A stretch of DNA of 64,000 nt from Pseudomonas kermanshahensis (lineage in GTDB: Bacteria > Pseudomonadota > Gammaproteobacteria > Pseudomonadales > Pseudomonadaceae). The DNA lies in assembly GCF_014269205.2 (NCBI RefSeq), contig NZ_JABWRY020000002.1:151501-215500 (forward strand). The letters are read 5' to 3'. The position numbers and the translations under genes were made by a program. Below are positions 36,589 to 45,707 of the stretch, one piece after another; position 1 is the stretch's first letter, and every line of letters begins with the position of its first letter. The notes under the pieces were generated by a model. The model did no database searches, was not told the origin of the DNA, and saw only the letters and a list, made by a program, of their open reading frames with translations.

Positions 36589-37989
36589 TCAGATCTGCAT
36601 CGCCATCCCTTCCACATTCATCGCCGCCTGGCGCAACGCCTCGGAGCGGGTCGGGTGCGGGTGGCAGGTGAGGGCGATGTCCTCTGCCGACGCCGAGAAC
36701 TCCATGGCCACGCAGAATTCACCGATCATCTCACTGACACTCGGGCCCACCAGGTGCACGCCCAGTACCTCGTCGGTGTTGGCATCGGCGAGCACCTTGG
36801 CGAACCCTTCGGTCTCATGGTTGATCTTGGCGCGGCTGTTGGCGGTGAAGGGGAACTTGCCCACCTTGTAGGCGCGGCCTTCGGCCTTGAGCTGTTCTTC
36901 GGTCTTGCCGACGCTGGCCAGCTCGGGGCGGGTATAAATGACACCGGGGATCAGGTTGTAGTTGACCTCATGGGCCTTGCCAGCGATGCGCTCGATGCAC
37001 GACACCGCTTCATCTTCAGCCTTGTGCGCCAGCATCGGGCCTGAGGTGACATCGCCGATCACCCAGATGCCAGGCACCGAGCTGCGGTGATGATCGTTGC
37101 TGAGCATGCCGCGCTTGTCGGTCGCCAGGCCTACGCTTTCCAGGTTCAGGCCCTGGGTGTAGGGGCGGCGACCGATGGCCACCAGCACGTAGTCGGCCTG
37201 CAAGGTTTGTGCGTCGCCACCGGCGGCGGGCTCCAACGTCAGGCTGACGCCATCAGCCGACGAGGTGGCCTGGGTGACTTTGCTGCCGAGCTTGAAGCTC
37301 ATGCCTTGCTTGGCCAAGGCCTTCTGCAAGGTCTTGGCGGTTTCTTCATCGGTGCCCGGGCAGATGCGGTCGAGGTATTCGATGACAGTCACTTCGCTGC
37401 CCAGGCGGCGCCATACCGAACCCAGCTCGAGGCCGATGACGCCGGCGCCGATGACGATCAGGTGCTTGGGCACCTGGGGCAGGGACAGGGCACCGGTCGA
37501 ATCGATGATGCGCTGATTGTCGATGGTCACGCCTGGCAGGGGCGTGGGCTCGGAGCCGGTGGCAATGACGATGTCCTTGGCGTGAAGGGTGCTTTCGCTG
37601 CCGTCCTCGGCCTTGACCACGACTTTGCCAACGCCATCCAGACGCCCCCAACCCTTGACCCAGTCGACCTTGTTCTTGCGGAACAGGTACTCGATGCCCT
37701 TGGTCAGGCCGGTAACGCTCTCGTCCTTCTGCTTCATCATCTGGGCGAGGTTCAAGGTGGGCTTCACTTCGATACCGAGGTGGGCGAACTCCTCGCCGCT
37801 GGCGGCCTCGTACAGCTCGGATGCATGCAGCAGCGCCTTGGACGGCATGCAGCCGACATTGAGGCAGGTGCCGCCCAAGGTCGAGCGGCCTTCCACACAG
37901 GCAACGGTCAGGCCCAGCTGGCCTGCACGGATTGCCGCGTTATAGCCGCCAGGGCCACCGCCAATGATCACCACGTCATAGGATTTCAT
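36589..37989 (-). CDS. lpd3: Dihydrolipoyl dehydrogenase (Lpd3 type)
   Basis: The 466-residue FAD enzyme reoxidises dihydrolipoamide with NAD+. The N-terminal FAD motif is VVIIGGGPGGYNAA at 6-19. The redox disulfide is C42-C47 (GGTCLNVGCMPSK), a second nucleotide motif is 'VIGAGVIGLELGSVW', and the catalytic His-Glu is 'HPHPTRSE' near the C-terminus. No E1 or E2 subunits are nearby. P. putida has three such genes, and this orphan location next to cfa matches lpd3. Confidence 0.9.
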   Translation of the reverse strand: MKSYDVVIIGGGPGGYNAAIRAGQLGLTVACVEGRSTLGGTCLNVGCMPSKALLHASELYEAASGEEFAHLGIEVKPTLNLAQMMKQKDESVTGLTKGIEYLFRKNKVDWVKGWGRLDGVGKVVVKAEDGSESTLHAKDIVIATGSEPTPLPGVTIDNQRIIDSTGALSLPQVPKHLIVIGAGVIGLELGSVWRRLGSEVTVIEYLDRICPGTDEETAKTLQKALAKQGMSFKLGSKVTQATSSADGVSLTLEPAAGGDAQTLQADYVLVAIGRRPYTQGLNLESVGLATDKRGMLSNDHHRSSVPGIWVIGDVTSGPMLAHKAEDEAVSCIERIAGKAHEVNYNLIPGVIYTRPELASVGKTEEQLKAEGRAYKVGKFPFTANSRAKINHETEGFAKVLADANTDEVLGVHLVGPSVSEMIGEFCVAMEFSASAEDIALTCHPHPTRSEALRQAAMNVEGMAMQI

Positions 37990-38197
37990 GGGTTCAACTC
38001 CAGGATGAAGAAGCGCGAGAGGGGCACAAGGTTAGTCTGTGCGTTTAAAGTTGTATACAATCTGCGTGTCTTTCATGTCTGTTTGTTCTAGACCATCGTC
38101 GTGTAAAACCCAAAATCGGCACCAATGAACTACCCTGATCCGGAGGCGTCCGAAATTATGAGGCGTGACGCCCCGTTACCTGAAGGGAGGGTCATTG

Positions 38198-39382
38198 ATG
38201 CTTGCGCAACTTCCACCTGCGTTGCAGAGCCTGCACTTACCTTTGCGTCTGAAGTTGTGGGACGGCAACCAGTTCGATCTTGGGCCCAGCCCGCAAGTCA
38301 CGATCCTGATCAAGGAGCCTCAACTGATCAGCCAGCTGACCCACCCGAGCTTGAACGAGCTGGGTGAGGCTTTCGTTGAAGGCAAGCTGGAGCTTGAAGG
38401 CGATATCGGCGAGGTCATTCGGGTATGCGACGAACTCAGCGAGGCGCTGCTGAGTGACGACGAGGACGCTGTTCCACAGCGTACCGCCCATGACAAACAC
38501 ACCGATGCCGAAGCCATTTCCTACCACTACGACCTGTCCAACGCGTTCTACCAGCTGTGGCTGGACCCGGACATGGCTTATTCCTGTGGCTACTTCCGTG
38601 AGCCAGACAACACCCTGGCCCAGGCCCAGCAGGACAAGTTCGATCACCTGTGCCGCAAGTTGCGCCTGCAGGCCGGCGACTACCTGCTGGACGTCGGCTG
38701 TGGCTGGGGCGGCCTGTCACGCTTCGCCGCGCGCGAATACGGTGCCAAGGTATTCGGCATTACCTTGAGCAAGGAGCAACTCAAGCTGGGCCGTCAGCGG
38801 GTGAAGGAGGAGGGGCTGGCCGATCAGGTCGACCTGCAGATCCTCGATTACCGTGACCTTCCCCAGGATGGGCGTTTCGACAAGGTGGTCAGTGTCGGCA
38901 TGTTCGAACACGTGGGGCATGCCAACCTGCCGTTGTATTGCCAGAAGCTGTTCGGTGCCGTGCGCGAAGGTGGCTTGGTGATGAACCATGGCATCACCGC
39001 CAAGCATGTGGATGGCCGGCCGGTAGGGCGGGGGGCAGGGGAGTTCATCGACCGTTATGTGTTCCCCCATGGCGAGCTACCCCACCTGTCGATGATCAGT
39101 GCGAGCATCTGTGAAACAGGGCTCGAGGTGGTCGATGTAGAAAGCCTTCGCCTGCATTATGCCAAGACCTTGCACCACTGGAGCGAGAACCTGGAGAACC
39201 AGCTGCACCGCGCCGCGGCGATGGTGCCGGAAAAGACCTTGCGTATCTGGCGGCTGTACCTCGCCGGTTGTGCCTATGCCTTTGAGAAGGGCTGGATCAA
39301 CCTGCACCAGATTTTGGCTGTGAAGCCCTATGCCGATGGTCACCATGACCTGCCTTGGACCCGCGAGGATCTTTACCGCTGA
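38198..39382 (+). CDS. cfa: Cyclopropane-fatty-acyl-phospholipid synthase
   Basis: The 394-residue SAM-dependent enzyme adds a methylene bridge to unsaturated acyl chains of membrane lipids, usually on entry to stationary phase. The SAM loop is 'YLLDVGCGWGGLSRFAARE', with 'VVSVGMFEHVGHANL' after it and a C-terminal 'LHHWSENLENQLHRAA' block. I start at ATG 38198 (MLAQLPPALQSL), eight bases after AAGGGAGG; an upstream start at 38165 in the same frame lacks such a site. In P. putida this gene (cfaB) is RpoS dependent; I could not fix the promoter by eye. Confidence 0.95.
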   Translation: MLAQLPPALQSLHLPLRLKLWDGNQFDLGPSPQVTILIKEPQLISQLTHPSLNELGEAFVEGKLELEGDIGEVIRVCDELSEALLSDDEDAVPQRTAHDKHTDAEAISYHYDLSNAFYQLWLDPDMAYSCGYFREPDNTLAQAQQDKFDHLCRKLRLQAGDYLLDVGCGWGGLSRFAAREYGAKVFGITLSKEQLKLGRQRVKEEGLADQVDLQILDYRDLPQDGRFDKVVSVGMFEHVGHANLPLYCQKLFGAVREGGLVMNHGITAKHVDGRPVGRGAGEFIDRYVFPHGELPHLSMISASICETGLEVVDVESLRLHYAKTLHHWSENLENQLHRAAAMVPEKTLRIWRLYLAGCAYAFEKGWINLHQILAVKPYADGHHDLPWTREDLYR

Positions 39383-39394
39383 ACGTCCACCCTT

Positions 39395-39490
39395 TGTAGG
39401 AGCAGCCTTGTGCTGCGAAGAGGCCGGGGCAAACACCCTCGATTGCGGGTGCCTGCACCGGCCTCTTCGCAGCACAAGGCTGCTCCTACA
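39395..39490. repeat. REP-like inverted repeat, family 'GCAGCC'
   Basis: Perfect 33-bp arms (39395-39427, 39458-39490) beginning TGTAGGAGCAGCCTTGTG enclose 30 bases. It lies between the convergent cfa and cls genes and could also stop transcription. The same family recurs at 56609. Confidence 0.85.
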
Positions 39491-39516
39491 GAGATTGAGT
39501 AAGCTTGAATCTCAAC

Positions 39517-40956
39517 TCAAAGAATCGGCGAGATCAACCGGGCTATTCGCATCCCAAGCTGTTGCAGCCGATGGGTATCGAGACTGTCTTCTGGGGTGAT
39601 TTCCCGGGCTTGATCAAAGTCACGCAGCAGCATCTGTTCGACCTGGTCGGCGAAAACGCGATCGACGGTCAGCAAGGTGATTTCGAAGTTCAGGCGGAAC
39701 GAACGGTTATCCAGGTTCGCACTGCCGATCGCGCTGACCTCGTCATCTACCAGCACCACCTTCTGGTGCAGAAAGCCCGGCAAGTAACGGAACATGCGCA
39801 CACCGGCACGTACGGCTTCGAAGGCAAACAGGCTGGAGGCCGCGTAGACAATCCGGTGGTCGGGCCGTGACGGAATGAGGATGCGCACATCCACACCGCG
39901 CAGAACCGCCAGGCGCAACGCGGCAAAAACGGCCTCGTCCGGGATGAAGTAGGGGCTGGTGATCCACACCCTGCGTGTCGCCGAATGGATCGCTTCGAGG
40001 AAGAACAGCGAGCAGGTTTCCTGCGGGTCTGCCGGCCCGCTGGCGAGGGCTTGGCACAGTACGCCGTTCTCCGGGTAGGTATCGGGTAGGATCAACGGCG
40101 GCAGCTGGCGCGTCGCCCAGTACCAGTCTTCGGCGAACGACTCCTGCAAACAGGCCAGTACCGGGCCACCGATCTGCACATGGGTATCGCGCCAGGGCGA
40201 CAGTTGCGGGTGCTCACCCAGGTACTCGTCACCCACGTTGTGCCCGCCGATGAAACCCGTCAGGCCATCCACCACCACAATCTTGCGGTGGTTGCGGAAG
40301 TTGACCTGAAAGCGGTTGAACCAACCACGGCGTGTAGCGAAGGCATGAATCTCCACGCCACCGTCACGCAGTACCTGGCTGTAGCTGGCCGGCAAGGCAT
40401 GGCTGCCGACGCGGTCATACAGCACGAAAACCTTCACGCCTTCAGCCGCTTTGCGCAACAGCAACTGCTGCAGTGCTTTGCCCAACGTGTCGTCGTGGAT
40501 GATGAAGAACTGTACCAGCACCACGTCGCGGGCTTGATGGATGGCGGCGAAGATGGCATCGAAAGTCGCCTTGCCGTCGATCAACAGCTTTACCTGGTTG
40601 TTCGCCAGGCAAGGCATGCGCCCAAGTTTGGGCATGGCGCGCAGGGCGGCATAGCTTTCCGACTCTCGGGCGGTGAGGGCCTCTTCTACCCAGGGGCGCC
40701 AGTTGAGGTTGGCCATGGCCACGTGCATTTCCTGGTTGGCCTGGCGCCGTGCCTTGATGTAGGCATAGAAGGAGCGGGCACCGAAGATCAGGTAGGGGAT
40801 GAGCGTCAGGTAGGGAATGAAGACCAGGGGCATGGCCCAGGCAATCGCACCTTGAGCGGTGCGCACGGTGAACACTGCATGCAGTGCGGCGACGATGCCC
40901 AACAGGTGAATCAGGCCGAGCACATAACCGAAGAAGTAGGGGCTGTGGTAATCCAT
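39517..40956 (-). CDS. clsA: Cardiolipin synthase A
   Basis: The 479-residue inner-membrane phospholipase D-family enzyme joins two phosphatidylglycerols into cardiolipin. Two N-terminal membrane helices (about 5-25 and 35-58) precede two HKD motifs: '[19 protein letters not shown]' and '[24 protein letters not shown]'. I start at [14 protein letters not shown] (40956), the family N-terminus; eight more in-frame codons exist upstream. It faces cfa, another membrane-lipid gene, across a REP-like repeat. Confidence 0.93.
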   Translation of the reverse strand: MDYHSPYFFGYVLGLIHLLGIVAALHAVFTVRTAQGAIAWAMPLVFIPYLTLIPYLIFGARSFYAYIKARRQANQEMHVAMANLNWRPWVEEALTARESESYAALRAMPKLGRMPCLANNQVKLLIDGKATFDAIFAAIHQARDVVLVQFFIIHDDTLGKALQQLLLRKAAEGVKVFVLYDRVGSHALPASYSQVLRDGGVEIHAFATRRGWFNRFQVNFRNHRKIVVVDGLTGFIGGHNVGDEYLGEHPQLSPWRDTHVQIGGPVLACLQESFAEDWYWATRQLPPLILPDTYPENGVLCQALASGPADPQETCSLFFLEAIHSATRRVWITSPYFIPDEAVFAALRLAVLRGVDVRILIPSRPDHRIVYAASSLFAFEAVRAGVRMFRYLPGFLHQKVVLVDDEVSAIGSANLDNRSFRLNFEITLLTVDRVFADQVEQMLLRDFDQAREITPEDSLDTHRLQQLGMRIARLISPIL

Positions 40957-41086
40957 ATGCATCCTGCTTGCCGAGTACACTGTGGGTAACAGAACACGTT
41001 CCAGGTGCGGCTTGCAACCTGCAGCTGGATTTGGCGTCTAAGCCTCAGCCCGGCCCGTTGGCCGGTTTTTCCAGGAGCGTTCGTCC

Positions 41087-41614
41087 ATGAAGATTCGTCT
41101 GCCACTGTTGGCGTTGGCCCTTGGCCTGAGCAGCCCATTGGTGCATGCACAGATGTTGCAGCCCGGCTTGTGGGAGCTGACCACCAGCAACATGCAGGTC
41201 GATGGCAAGCCGTTACCCGACATGGAGTTCATGCTCGGCCAGTTGAAAAACCTACCGCCAGAGCAGCGCGCCATGATGGAAGGAGTACTGGCCAAACAGG
41301 GTGTGACAGTGGGGGGCAAGGGCGTGCGCTCGTGCCTGACGCAAGAGCAGGTGGCAACCAACGATATCCCGCTGCAAGACCCGAAGTCGGGTTGCACGCA
41401 GAAGATTACCGACCGCACCGGTAATGTCTGGAAGTTCCAGTTCAGCTGCCCCAAGGCTCAGGGCACTGGGCAGGCTACCTTCCTCAGTGATAAGGAATTC
41501 ACCACCCAGGTCAGTGGTACGTTCAACGCATCGGGGGTGCAGCAGCAAGGCAGCATGAACACCCGAGCCGTCTGGTTGAGCAATGATTGTGGCGCGGTCA
41601 AACCGCGCACGTGA
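41087..41614 (+). CDS. DUF3617-type secreted protein
   Basis: The 175-residue protein has a signal peptide (MKIRLPLLALALGLSSPLVHA, cut near 21). The mature part is 'MLQPGLWELTTSNMQVDGKPLPDM...' with 'RSCLTQEQV', 'CTQKITDRTGNVWKFQFSCP' and 'GTFNASGVQQQGSMNTRAVWLSNDC', the conserved four-Cys pattern of DUF3617. It is expected in the periplasm; function unknown. Its last 17 bases overlap the convergent folE2 gene. Confidence 0.8.
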   Translation: MKIRLPLLALALGLSSPLVHAQMLQPGLWELTTSNMQVDGKPLPDMEFMLGQLKNLPPEQRAMMEGVLAKQGVTVGGKGVRSCLTQEQVATNDIPLQDPKSGCTQKITDRTGNVWKFQFSCPKAQGTGQATFLSDKEFTTQVSGTFNASGVQQQGSMNTRAVWLSNDCGAVKPRT

Positions 41615-42503
41615 GGTTCCATTGCCATTGGCTGGTGGCGACTGCGTCGTGGGCATGCAGGCTCTCTGCATGTTCCACGCGGAGCTTGAAGGCCGTGGCC
41701 CATTCTATTTGTCGCAACGATTGATGCAGTCGTCGTGCGGCGTCTTCGCAGAACATGAGGTTCTGCCCGTTGGCCAATGCGAACGCTTGTTCGTCCGCGC
41801 GCTTAACCGCCGTTTGCACGGCTGTTCCCAAGCTGGCCTCGACACGGTCGATCAACTCGGTAATCGGCAGCGCTAGCAAATTACGTTTCAGGCGCACGTG
41901 AATTTTCGCGCTACTGCGTTGGCTATGGGGCGTCGCAACAATGCCCTGGCTGCTGCCCAGCCACTCCAACACACTGTCTTTATCCAAGCGCTCCTCTGCA
42001 AAGTCCGCCTGAAACTGCTGCTGAATCAGCTGCCTTGCGAGTGCTGCAGAGCACGGGCACGTCGATGAGTAAGGCACAGAAACAAATAGTTCCACGTGGA
42101 ACACTTCACTTTCGATGCGGGCATCGAGGGTAATCGGATAGCTTTTCCAACCTGCCAATGGGCTGATCAGAGCTGGCCGTTTCAGCAGGTGCTCGAAGGT
42201 GAGGCGCAGATAAGCAGCGGAAGAGAGCCCTTCATGGCTGCTCAGAAAATCTGCCAGTAGCTGACGAATCGCGAGGGGGGTGAGCGGTTGATGTTCCAGT
42301 GATTCCAATGCCAGGTACAGGCGCGACATGTGGATACCGCGTGAGCTACCGTCCACCAGGCTCACGCCCGCGTCGACAGTGGCAGCGGCTGTGCGACCTT
42401 CGAATTGCACAGGCACAGCGATCCCGCACATACCTACCCAGTCGAGGGGTAAGGCGTACTGTTGAGCTTGTGCGGCGATGTCGGGAAGCGTGAGTTGGGT
42501 CAT
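41598..42503 (-). CDS. folE2: GTP cyclohydrolase FolE2 (zinc-independent type IB)
   Basis: The 301-residue enzyme of the COG1469 family converts GTP to dihydroneopterin triphosphate for folate and queuosine-type pathways without needing zinc. The active-site segment is 'FVSVPYSSTCPCSAALARQLIQQ', with the catalytic Cys in TCPCS, and 'HSQRSSAKIHVRL' follows. FolE2 typically replaces zinc-dependent FolE under zinc starvation. A Zur box upstream of the preceding small gene supports that here. A parS palindrome lies inside the gene and encodes FHVE. Confidence 0.92.
   Translation of the reverse strand: MTQLTLPDIAAQAQQYALPLDWVGMCGIAVPVQFEGRTAAATVDAGVSLVDGSSRGIHMSRLYLALESLEHQPLTPLAIRQLLADFLSSHEGLSSAAYLRLTFEHLLKRPALISPLAGWKSYPITLDARIESEVFHVELFVSVPYSSTCPCSAALARQLIQQQFQADFAEERLDKDSVLEWLGSSQGIVATPHSQRSSAKIHVRLKRNLLALPITELIDRVEASLGTAVQTAVKRADEQAFALANGQNLMFCEDAARRLHQSLRQIEWATAFKLRVEHAESLHAHDAVATSQWQWNLTCAV
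42090..42103. promoter_or_regulatory. parS site inside folE2
   Basis: GTTCCACGTGGAAC is a perfect 14-bp palindrome, with A instead of T as the outer left base of the 16-bp form. It is about 30 kb from oriC1, on the opposite side from the two recF sites. Confidence 0.85.
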
Positions 42504-42526
42504 GTGTCATTCCAAACGAAAAGGTT

Positions 42527-42913
42527 TCAGCGGCAACCGCCGATCAAGCTGCAGTGCAGGTTGAAGCGCTGCCCACTGGAGCTGGACACCCGGTTCAACG
42601 TAGTCCAGCCGATACGGCGGCTATAGCCCACCCAAGCCTCACCGTCGCTGGCCAGGCCGGTGTAGAAGGTCAACCCACCATAGCGGCTGTTGGTTTGCGC
42701 CCATGAACGGCGGCTCACGTGCTCATAGCCACGCAGATAGAACGTGCTGCCTTCAGTGCGCACACTGTAGTAACTGCCCTTGCCATCCTGGCAGGCCAAC
42801 AAGGTCGCGCTGCGGGTACACAGTGCCAACGGGTTGCTCTGTGGCATGGCTAGCAGCGTTGCGGGCATGGCCAGCAACAGCATCAGCACAGCGCGTGGAG
42901 GCTTTATTTTCAT
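42527..42913 (-). CDS. Small secreted cysteine-containing protein, Zur-locus
   Basis: I do not recognise this 128-residue product. It has a signal peptide (RAVLMLLLAMPATLLA, cut near residue 23). The mature part has four cysteines (two near 'LCTRSATLLACQDGKG', two in 'HCSLIGGCR' at the end) and many Tyr, Ser and Gly residues, suggesting a compact disulfide-bonded periplasmic or outer-membrane protein. It starts 47 bases from the Zur box and is 23 bases upstream of folE2, so the pair should be one zinc-starvation transcript. A role in zinc capture or envelope repair is only a guess. Confidence 0.6.
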   Translation of the reverse strand: MKIKPPRAVLMLLLAMPATLLAMPQSNPLALCTRSATLLACQDGKGSYYSVRTEGSTFYLRGYEHVSRRSWAQTNSRYGGLTFYTGLASDGEAWVGYSRRIGWTTLNRVSSSSGQRFNLHCSLIGGCR

Positions 42914-42959
42914 CTCCGGCGATCACTCTTCCGACGAGAACAGCTTGGCGAAATTGTAT

Positions 42960-42974
42960 TGTTACTTTATAACA
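42960..42974. promoter_or_regulatory. Zur box between folE2 operon and zigA
   Basis: TGTTACTTTATAACA is an inverted repeat TGTTA-N5-TAACA. It differs at one base from the gamma-proteobacterial Zur core GTTATNWYATAAC. It lies 47 bases from the minus-strand gene start and 47 bases from zigA, so one site can control both directions. Confidence 0.8.
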
Positions 42975-43021
42975 TTATGCAATGCATCGTTTCGAATGCG
43001 TCTGCCTGAAGAGGTTTCGCC

Positions 43022-44230
43022 ATGCCCAACCGTCTCCCCGTTACCGTGCTGTCTGGCTTTCTTGGTGCCGGCAAGAGCACCTTGCTCAACCATGTACTGC
43101 GTAACCGCGACAACCTGCGCGTCGCGGTGATCGTGAACGACATGAGTGAAATCAACATCGATGCCAGCGAGGTGCAACGCAACGTAAGCCTGAACCGCGC
43201 AGAAGAAAAACTCGTTGAGATGAGCAACGGCTGCATCTGCTGCACGCTGCGCGAAGACCTGCTCGAGGAAGTGGCGCGGTTAGCTGAAGCGGGGCGCTTC
43301 GATTATTTGCTGATCGAGTCCACCGGCATATCCGAGCCGCTACCGGTGGCCGAGACGTTCACCTTTCGCGATGAGCAGGGCCGCAGCCTGTCCGACATGG
43401 CCCGGCTGGACACCATGGTCACGGTGGTCGATGGCCTCAACTTCATGCGCGACTACCAGGCAGCGGACAGCCTGGCCAGCCGTGGCGAGACCCTGGGTGA
43501 TGACGATGAGCGTTCAATCAGCGACCTGCTGATCGAGCAGGTCGAGTTCGCCGACGTGTTGCTGTTGAGCAAGATCGACTTGATCAGCCAGCACGAACGT
43601 GAAGAGCTTATGGCCATTTTGCGCAGCCTCAATGCCAGGGCGCAGATTGTGCCCATGGTGATGGGGGAGGTACCGCTGGCGCGCATCCTCGACACGGGCC
43701 TGTTCGACTTCGACCAGGCCGCACAAGCCCCCGGCTGGCTGCAGGAGTTGCGTGGCGAGCATGTGCCGGAAACCGAAGAGTACGGCATCGCCTCCAGCAC
43801 CTGGCAAGCGAGGCGCCCACTTCATCCACAACGCTTTTTCGACTTTATCCACAAGCCCTGGAGCAACGGCAGGCTGCTGCGTTCGAAGGGTTTTTTCTGG
43901 CTGGCCAGCAAGTATCAGGAGGCCGGTAGCTGGTCTCAGGCAGGGGGCATGATGCGCCATGGCATGGCCGGTCGCTGGTGGCGATTCGTACCGCGTGAAC
44001 AGTGGCCGCAGGATGTGGATAACGCCGAGGCGATACTGAAATACTGGAATGAGGAGGCGGGTGACTGCCGCCAGGAGTTGGTGTTCATCGGGCAGAATAT
44101 CGACTTCGAAAAGTTATCCACAGAGCTTGAAAGCTGCCTGTTGACGGATGCAGAAATGGAATTGGGCCCGATGGGTTGGTTGCGTCTGCCCGATCCATTC
44201 GGCCCTTGGCATGAAGAGGCGGCAGCATGA
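43022..44230 (+). CDS. zigA: Zinc metallochaperone GTPase ZigA (COG0523)
   Basis: The 402-residue GTPase has Walker [10 protein letters not shown] at 12-20, the metal-binding CICC motif at 71-74 (NGCICCTL), '[11 protein letters not shown]' and the base-specificity motif SKID. The C-terminal CobW domain includes '[14 protein letters not shown]'. Family members deliver zinc to client proteins when it is scarce; ZigA is the Zur-controlled branch. The Zur box is 47 bases upstream. It ends with a 4-base overlap with the DUF1826 gene. Three perfect DnaA boxes lie in its last 400 bases. Confidence 0.88.
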   Translation: MPNRLPVTVLSGFLGAGKSTLLNHVLRNRDNLRVAVIVNDMSEINIDASEVQRNVSLNRAEEKLVEMSNGCICCTLREDLLEEVARLAEAGRFDYLLIESTGISEPLPVAETFTFRDEQGRSLSDMARLDTMVTVVDGLNFMRDYQAADSLASRGETLGDDDERSISDLLIEQVEFADVLLLSKIDLISQHEREELMAILRSLNARAQIVPMVMGEVPLARILDTGLFDFDQAAQAPGWLQELRGEHVPETEEYGIASSTWQARRPLHPQRFFDFIHKPWSNGRLLRSKGFFWLASKYQEAGSWSQAGGMMRHGMAGRWWRFVPREQWPQDVDNAEAILKYWNEEAGDCRQELVFIGQNIDFEKLSTELESCLLTDAEMELGPMGWLRLPDPFGPWHEEAAA

Positions 44231-45707
44231 ACCTCGCGCGTAGCCCTGTGGATATCTTTCAGGTGTTCGGTGATTCGCCTCAGGTGCTGACCGAGGTTTT
44301 GCAGGACGGCGTGAACCTGGCGGTATGGCGTCGGCGCTTGCCGGCCCAGCTGGAGGATTTTGCACAGCTGGTCATCAGCCTAGGCCAACCCTTGGCTGAT
44401 CAGCGCGTAATCGATGTGGACGAACAGCAGATGCCGGCGTTGACCGGCCTGTTGCGCGAAGCTGCCGACCTGCAAGGCTATGAGAGCTTCGTCGCCGATG
44501 TCAGCTGGCTGGTGGCTGCCTATACCTGCCTGCTCGGCGCGCGCCGAGTGGGCCTGCGCCTGCGTGTGCTGCAAGGGCCGATGTGCCCGCGCTTCCATGT
44601 GGACCACGTGCCGGTGCGCTTGCTTACCAGCTATGCAGGCCCCGGTAGCGAGTGGCTGAAAGAAGGTGCAGTGAACCGGCGCGGGTTGCAGGAGGACATG
44701 CCACCTGTGGATAACATTCAGTGCCTGCAGGCAGGCGAAGTGGCCCTGCTCAAAGGCGAGAAGTGGCAGGGCAACGAGGGTGCTGGGTTGGTTCATCGCT
44801 CACCCTCCGGGCGCCAAGGGCGCTTGTTGCTCAGCCTTGACTGGCTGGCGTGACGGCGCATAGTGAGGCGAACCCCCAGCCTGAAGCCATGCCATGTTGC
44901 AGAACATCCCTACCCACGTGATTGCCGGCCCACTGGGCGCCGGCAAGACCACGCTCATCCGTCATTTGCTGGCCCAACGCCCCGCCGGTGAGCGTTGGGC
45001 CGTGTTGATCAATGAGTTCGGCCTGGTGGGGCTCGATGCCGCCTTGCTTAGCCGCGACGAGGACGGCATCGCCATCGGTGAAGTCGCTGGGGGCTGCCTG
45101 TGCTGCGTCAATGGCATGCCGTTCCAGGTGGGTTTGGGCCGGCTGTTGCGCAAGGCCCGACCTGATCGATTGTTCATAGAGCCCTCCGGCCTAGGCCATC
45201 CGTTGCAGTTGCTCGCTCAACTTCAGCAAGCGCCTTGGGTTGGAGTGCTGACAATCCAGCCATTTCTCATGGTTGTGGATGCTCAGAAAATGCTCCGCGA
45301 CGAGCCGCTTCCACAGGCTCAACTGCGCGCTTTCGAGGCCTGCACGACAGTGGTTTTCAACAAATCTGAGGCTGTGGATGAATATCATAGGTTGTTGATA
45401 ACTAAGAAATTTCCACAAAAAGATATGCTTTGGACAAGCCAGGGAATGCTGCCCATTTCGCGGCTTCCGATTTCATCCACAGGAGCTATTTCGCCGCAAG
45501 ATGTGGATAACAGGATTGTCGACAATCTGGTAAATACGCCTGCAACCCTATGGAATAAGCCCAATGAGCCGATCTGCAGTGCGCAGCAAGGGGAGGGAGG
45601 TTGGAGTATTGGCTGGCGCTGGCATCCCAGCCAGCAATTTTATCCACAACGCGTATTAGCGTTTTTGCACGCCTGGCCGTGGCGCCGCGCCAAGGGAGTT
45701 ATCCACA
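43845..45707. other. Intragenic cluster of perfect DnaA boxes
   Basis: Seven perfect TTATNCACA boxes occur in 1.86 kb of coding sequence: 43845 (+), 44014 (-), 44114 (+), 44706 (-), 45502 (-), 45640 (+) and 45699 (+). One-mismatch boxes are at 43822, 44247, 45373, 45393 and 45473. An AT-rich stretch (45361-45550) sits beside the last three perfect boxes. By composition about two such words are expected per 64 kb. It could bind DnaA as a titration or reactivation site; this is inference. Confidence 0.6.
44227..44853 (+). CDS. DUF1826 protein
   Basis: This 208-residue protein resembles the DUF1826 family, recognised by '[57 protein letters not shown]' in the middle. The conserved Cys-His-His set (CPRFHVDH) looks like a metal site. 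ATGA overlap with zigA shows coupling. Members commonly sit beside COG0523 GTPases, so a zinc-client or metal-handling role is likely but unproven. One perfect DnaA box (44706) lies within it. Confidence 0.78.
   Translation: MNLARSPVDIFQVFGDSPQVLTEVLQDGVNLAVWRRRLPAQLEDFAQLVISLGQPLADQRVIDVDEQQMPALTGLLREAADLQGYESFVADVSWLVAAYTCLLGARRVGLRLRVLQGPMCPRFHVDHVPVRLLTSYAGPGSEWLKEGAVNRRGLQEDMPPVDNIQCLQAGEVALLKGEKWQGNEGAGLVHRSPSGRQGRLLLSLDWLA

Noticed and set aside
38125..38367. 80-residue frame overlapping the cfa start
   Set aside because: No family resemblance and it shares DNA with the well-supported cfa gene in another frame.
41671..41686. Possible fourth parS (TGTTCCACGCGGAGCT)
   Set aside because: Three mismatches from the 16-bp palindrome, including loss of symmetry in the right arm.
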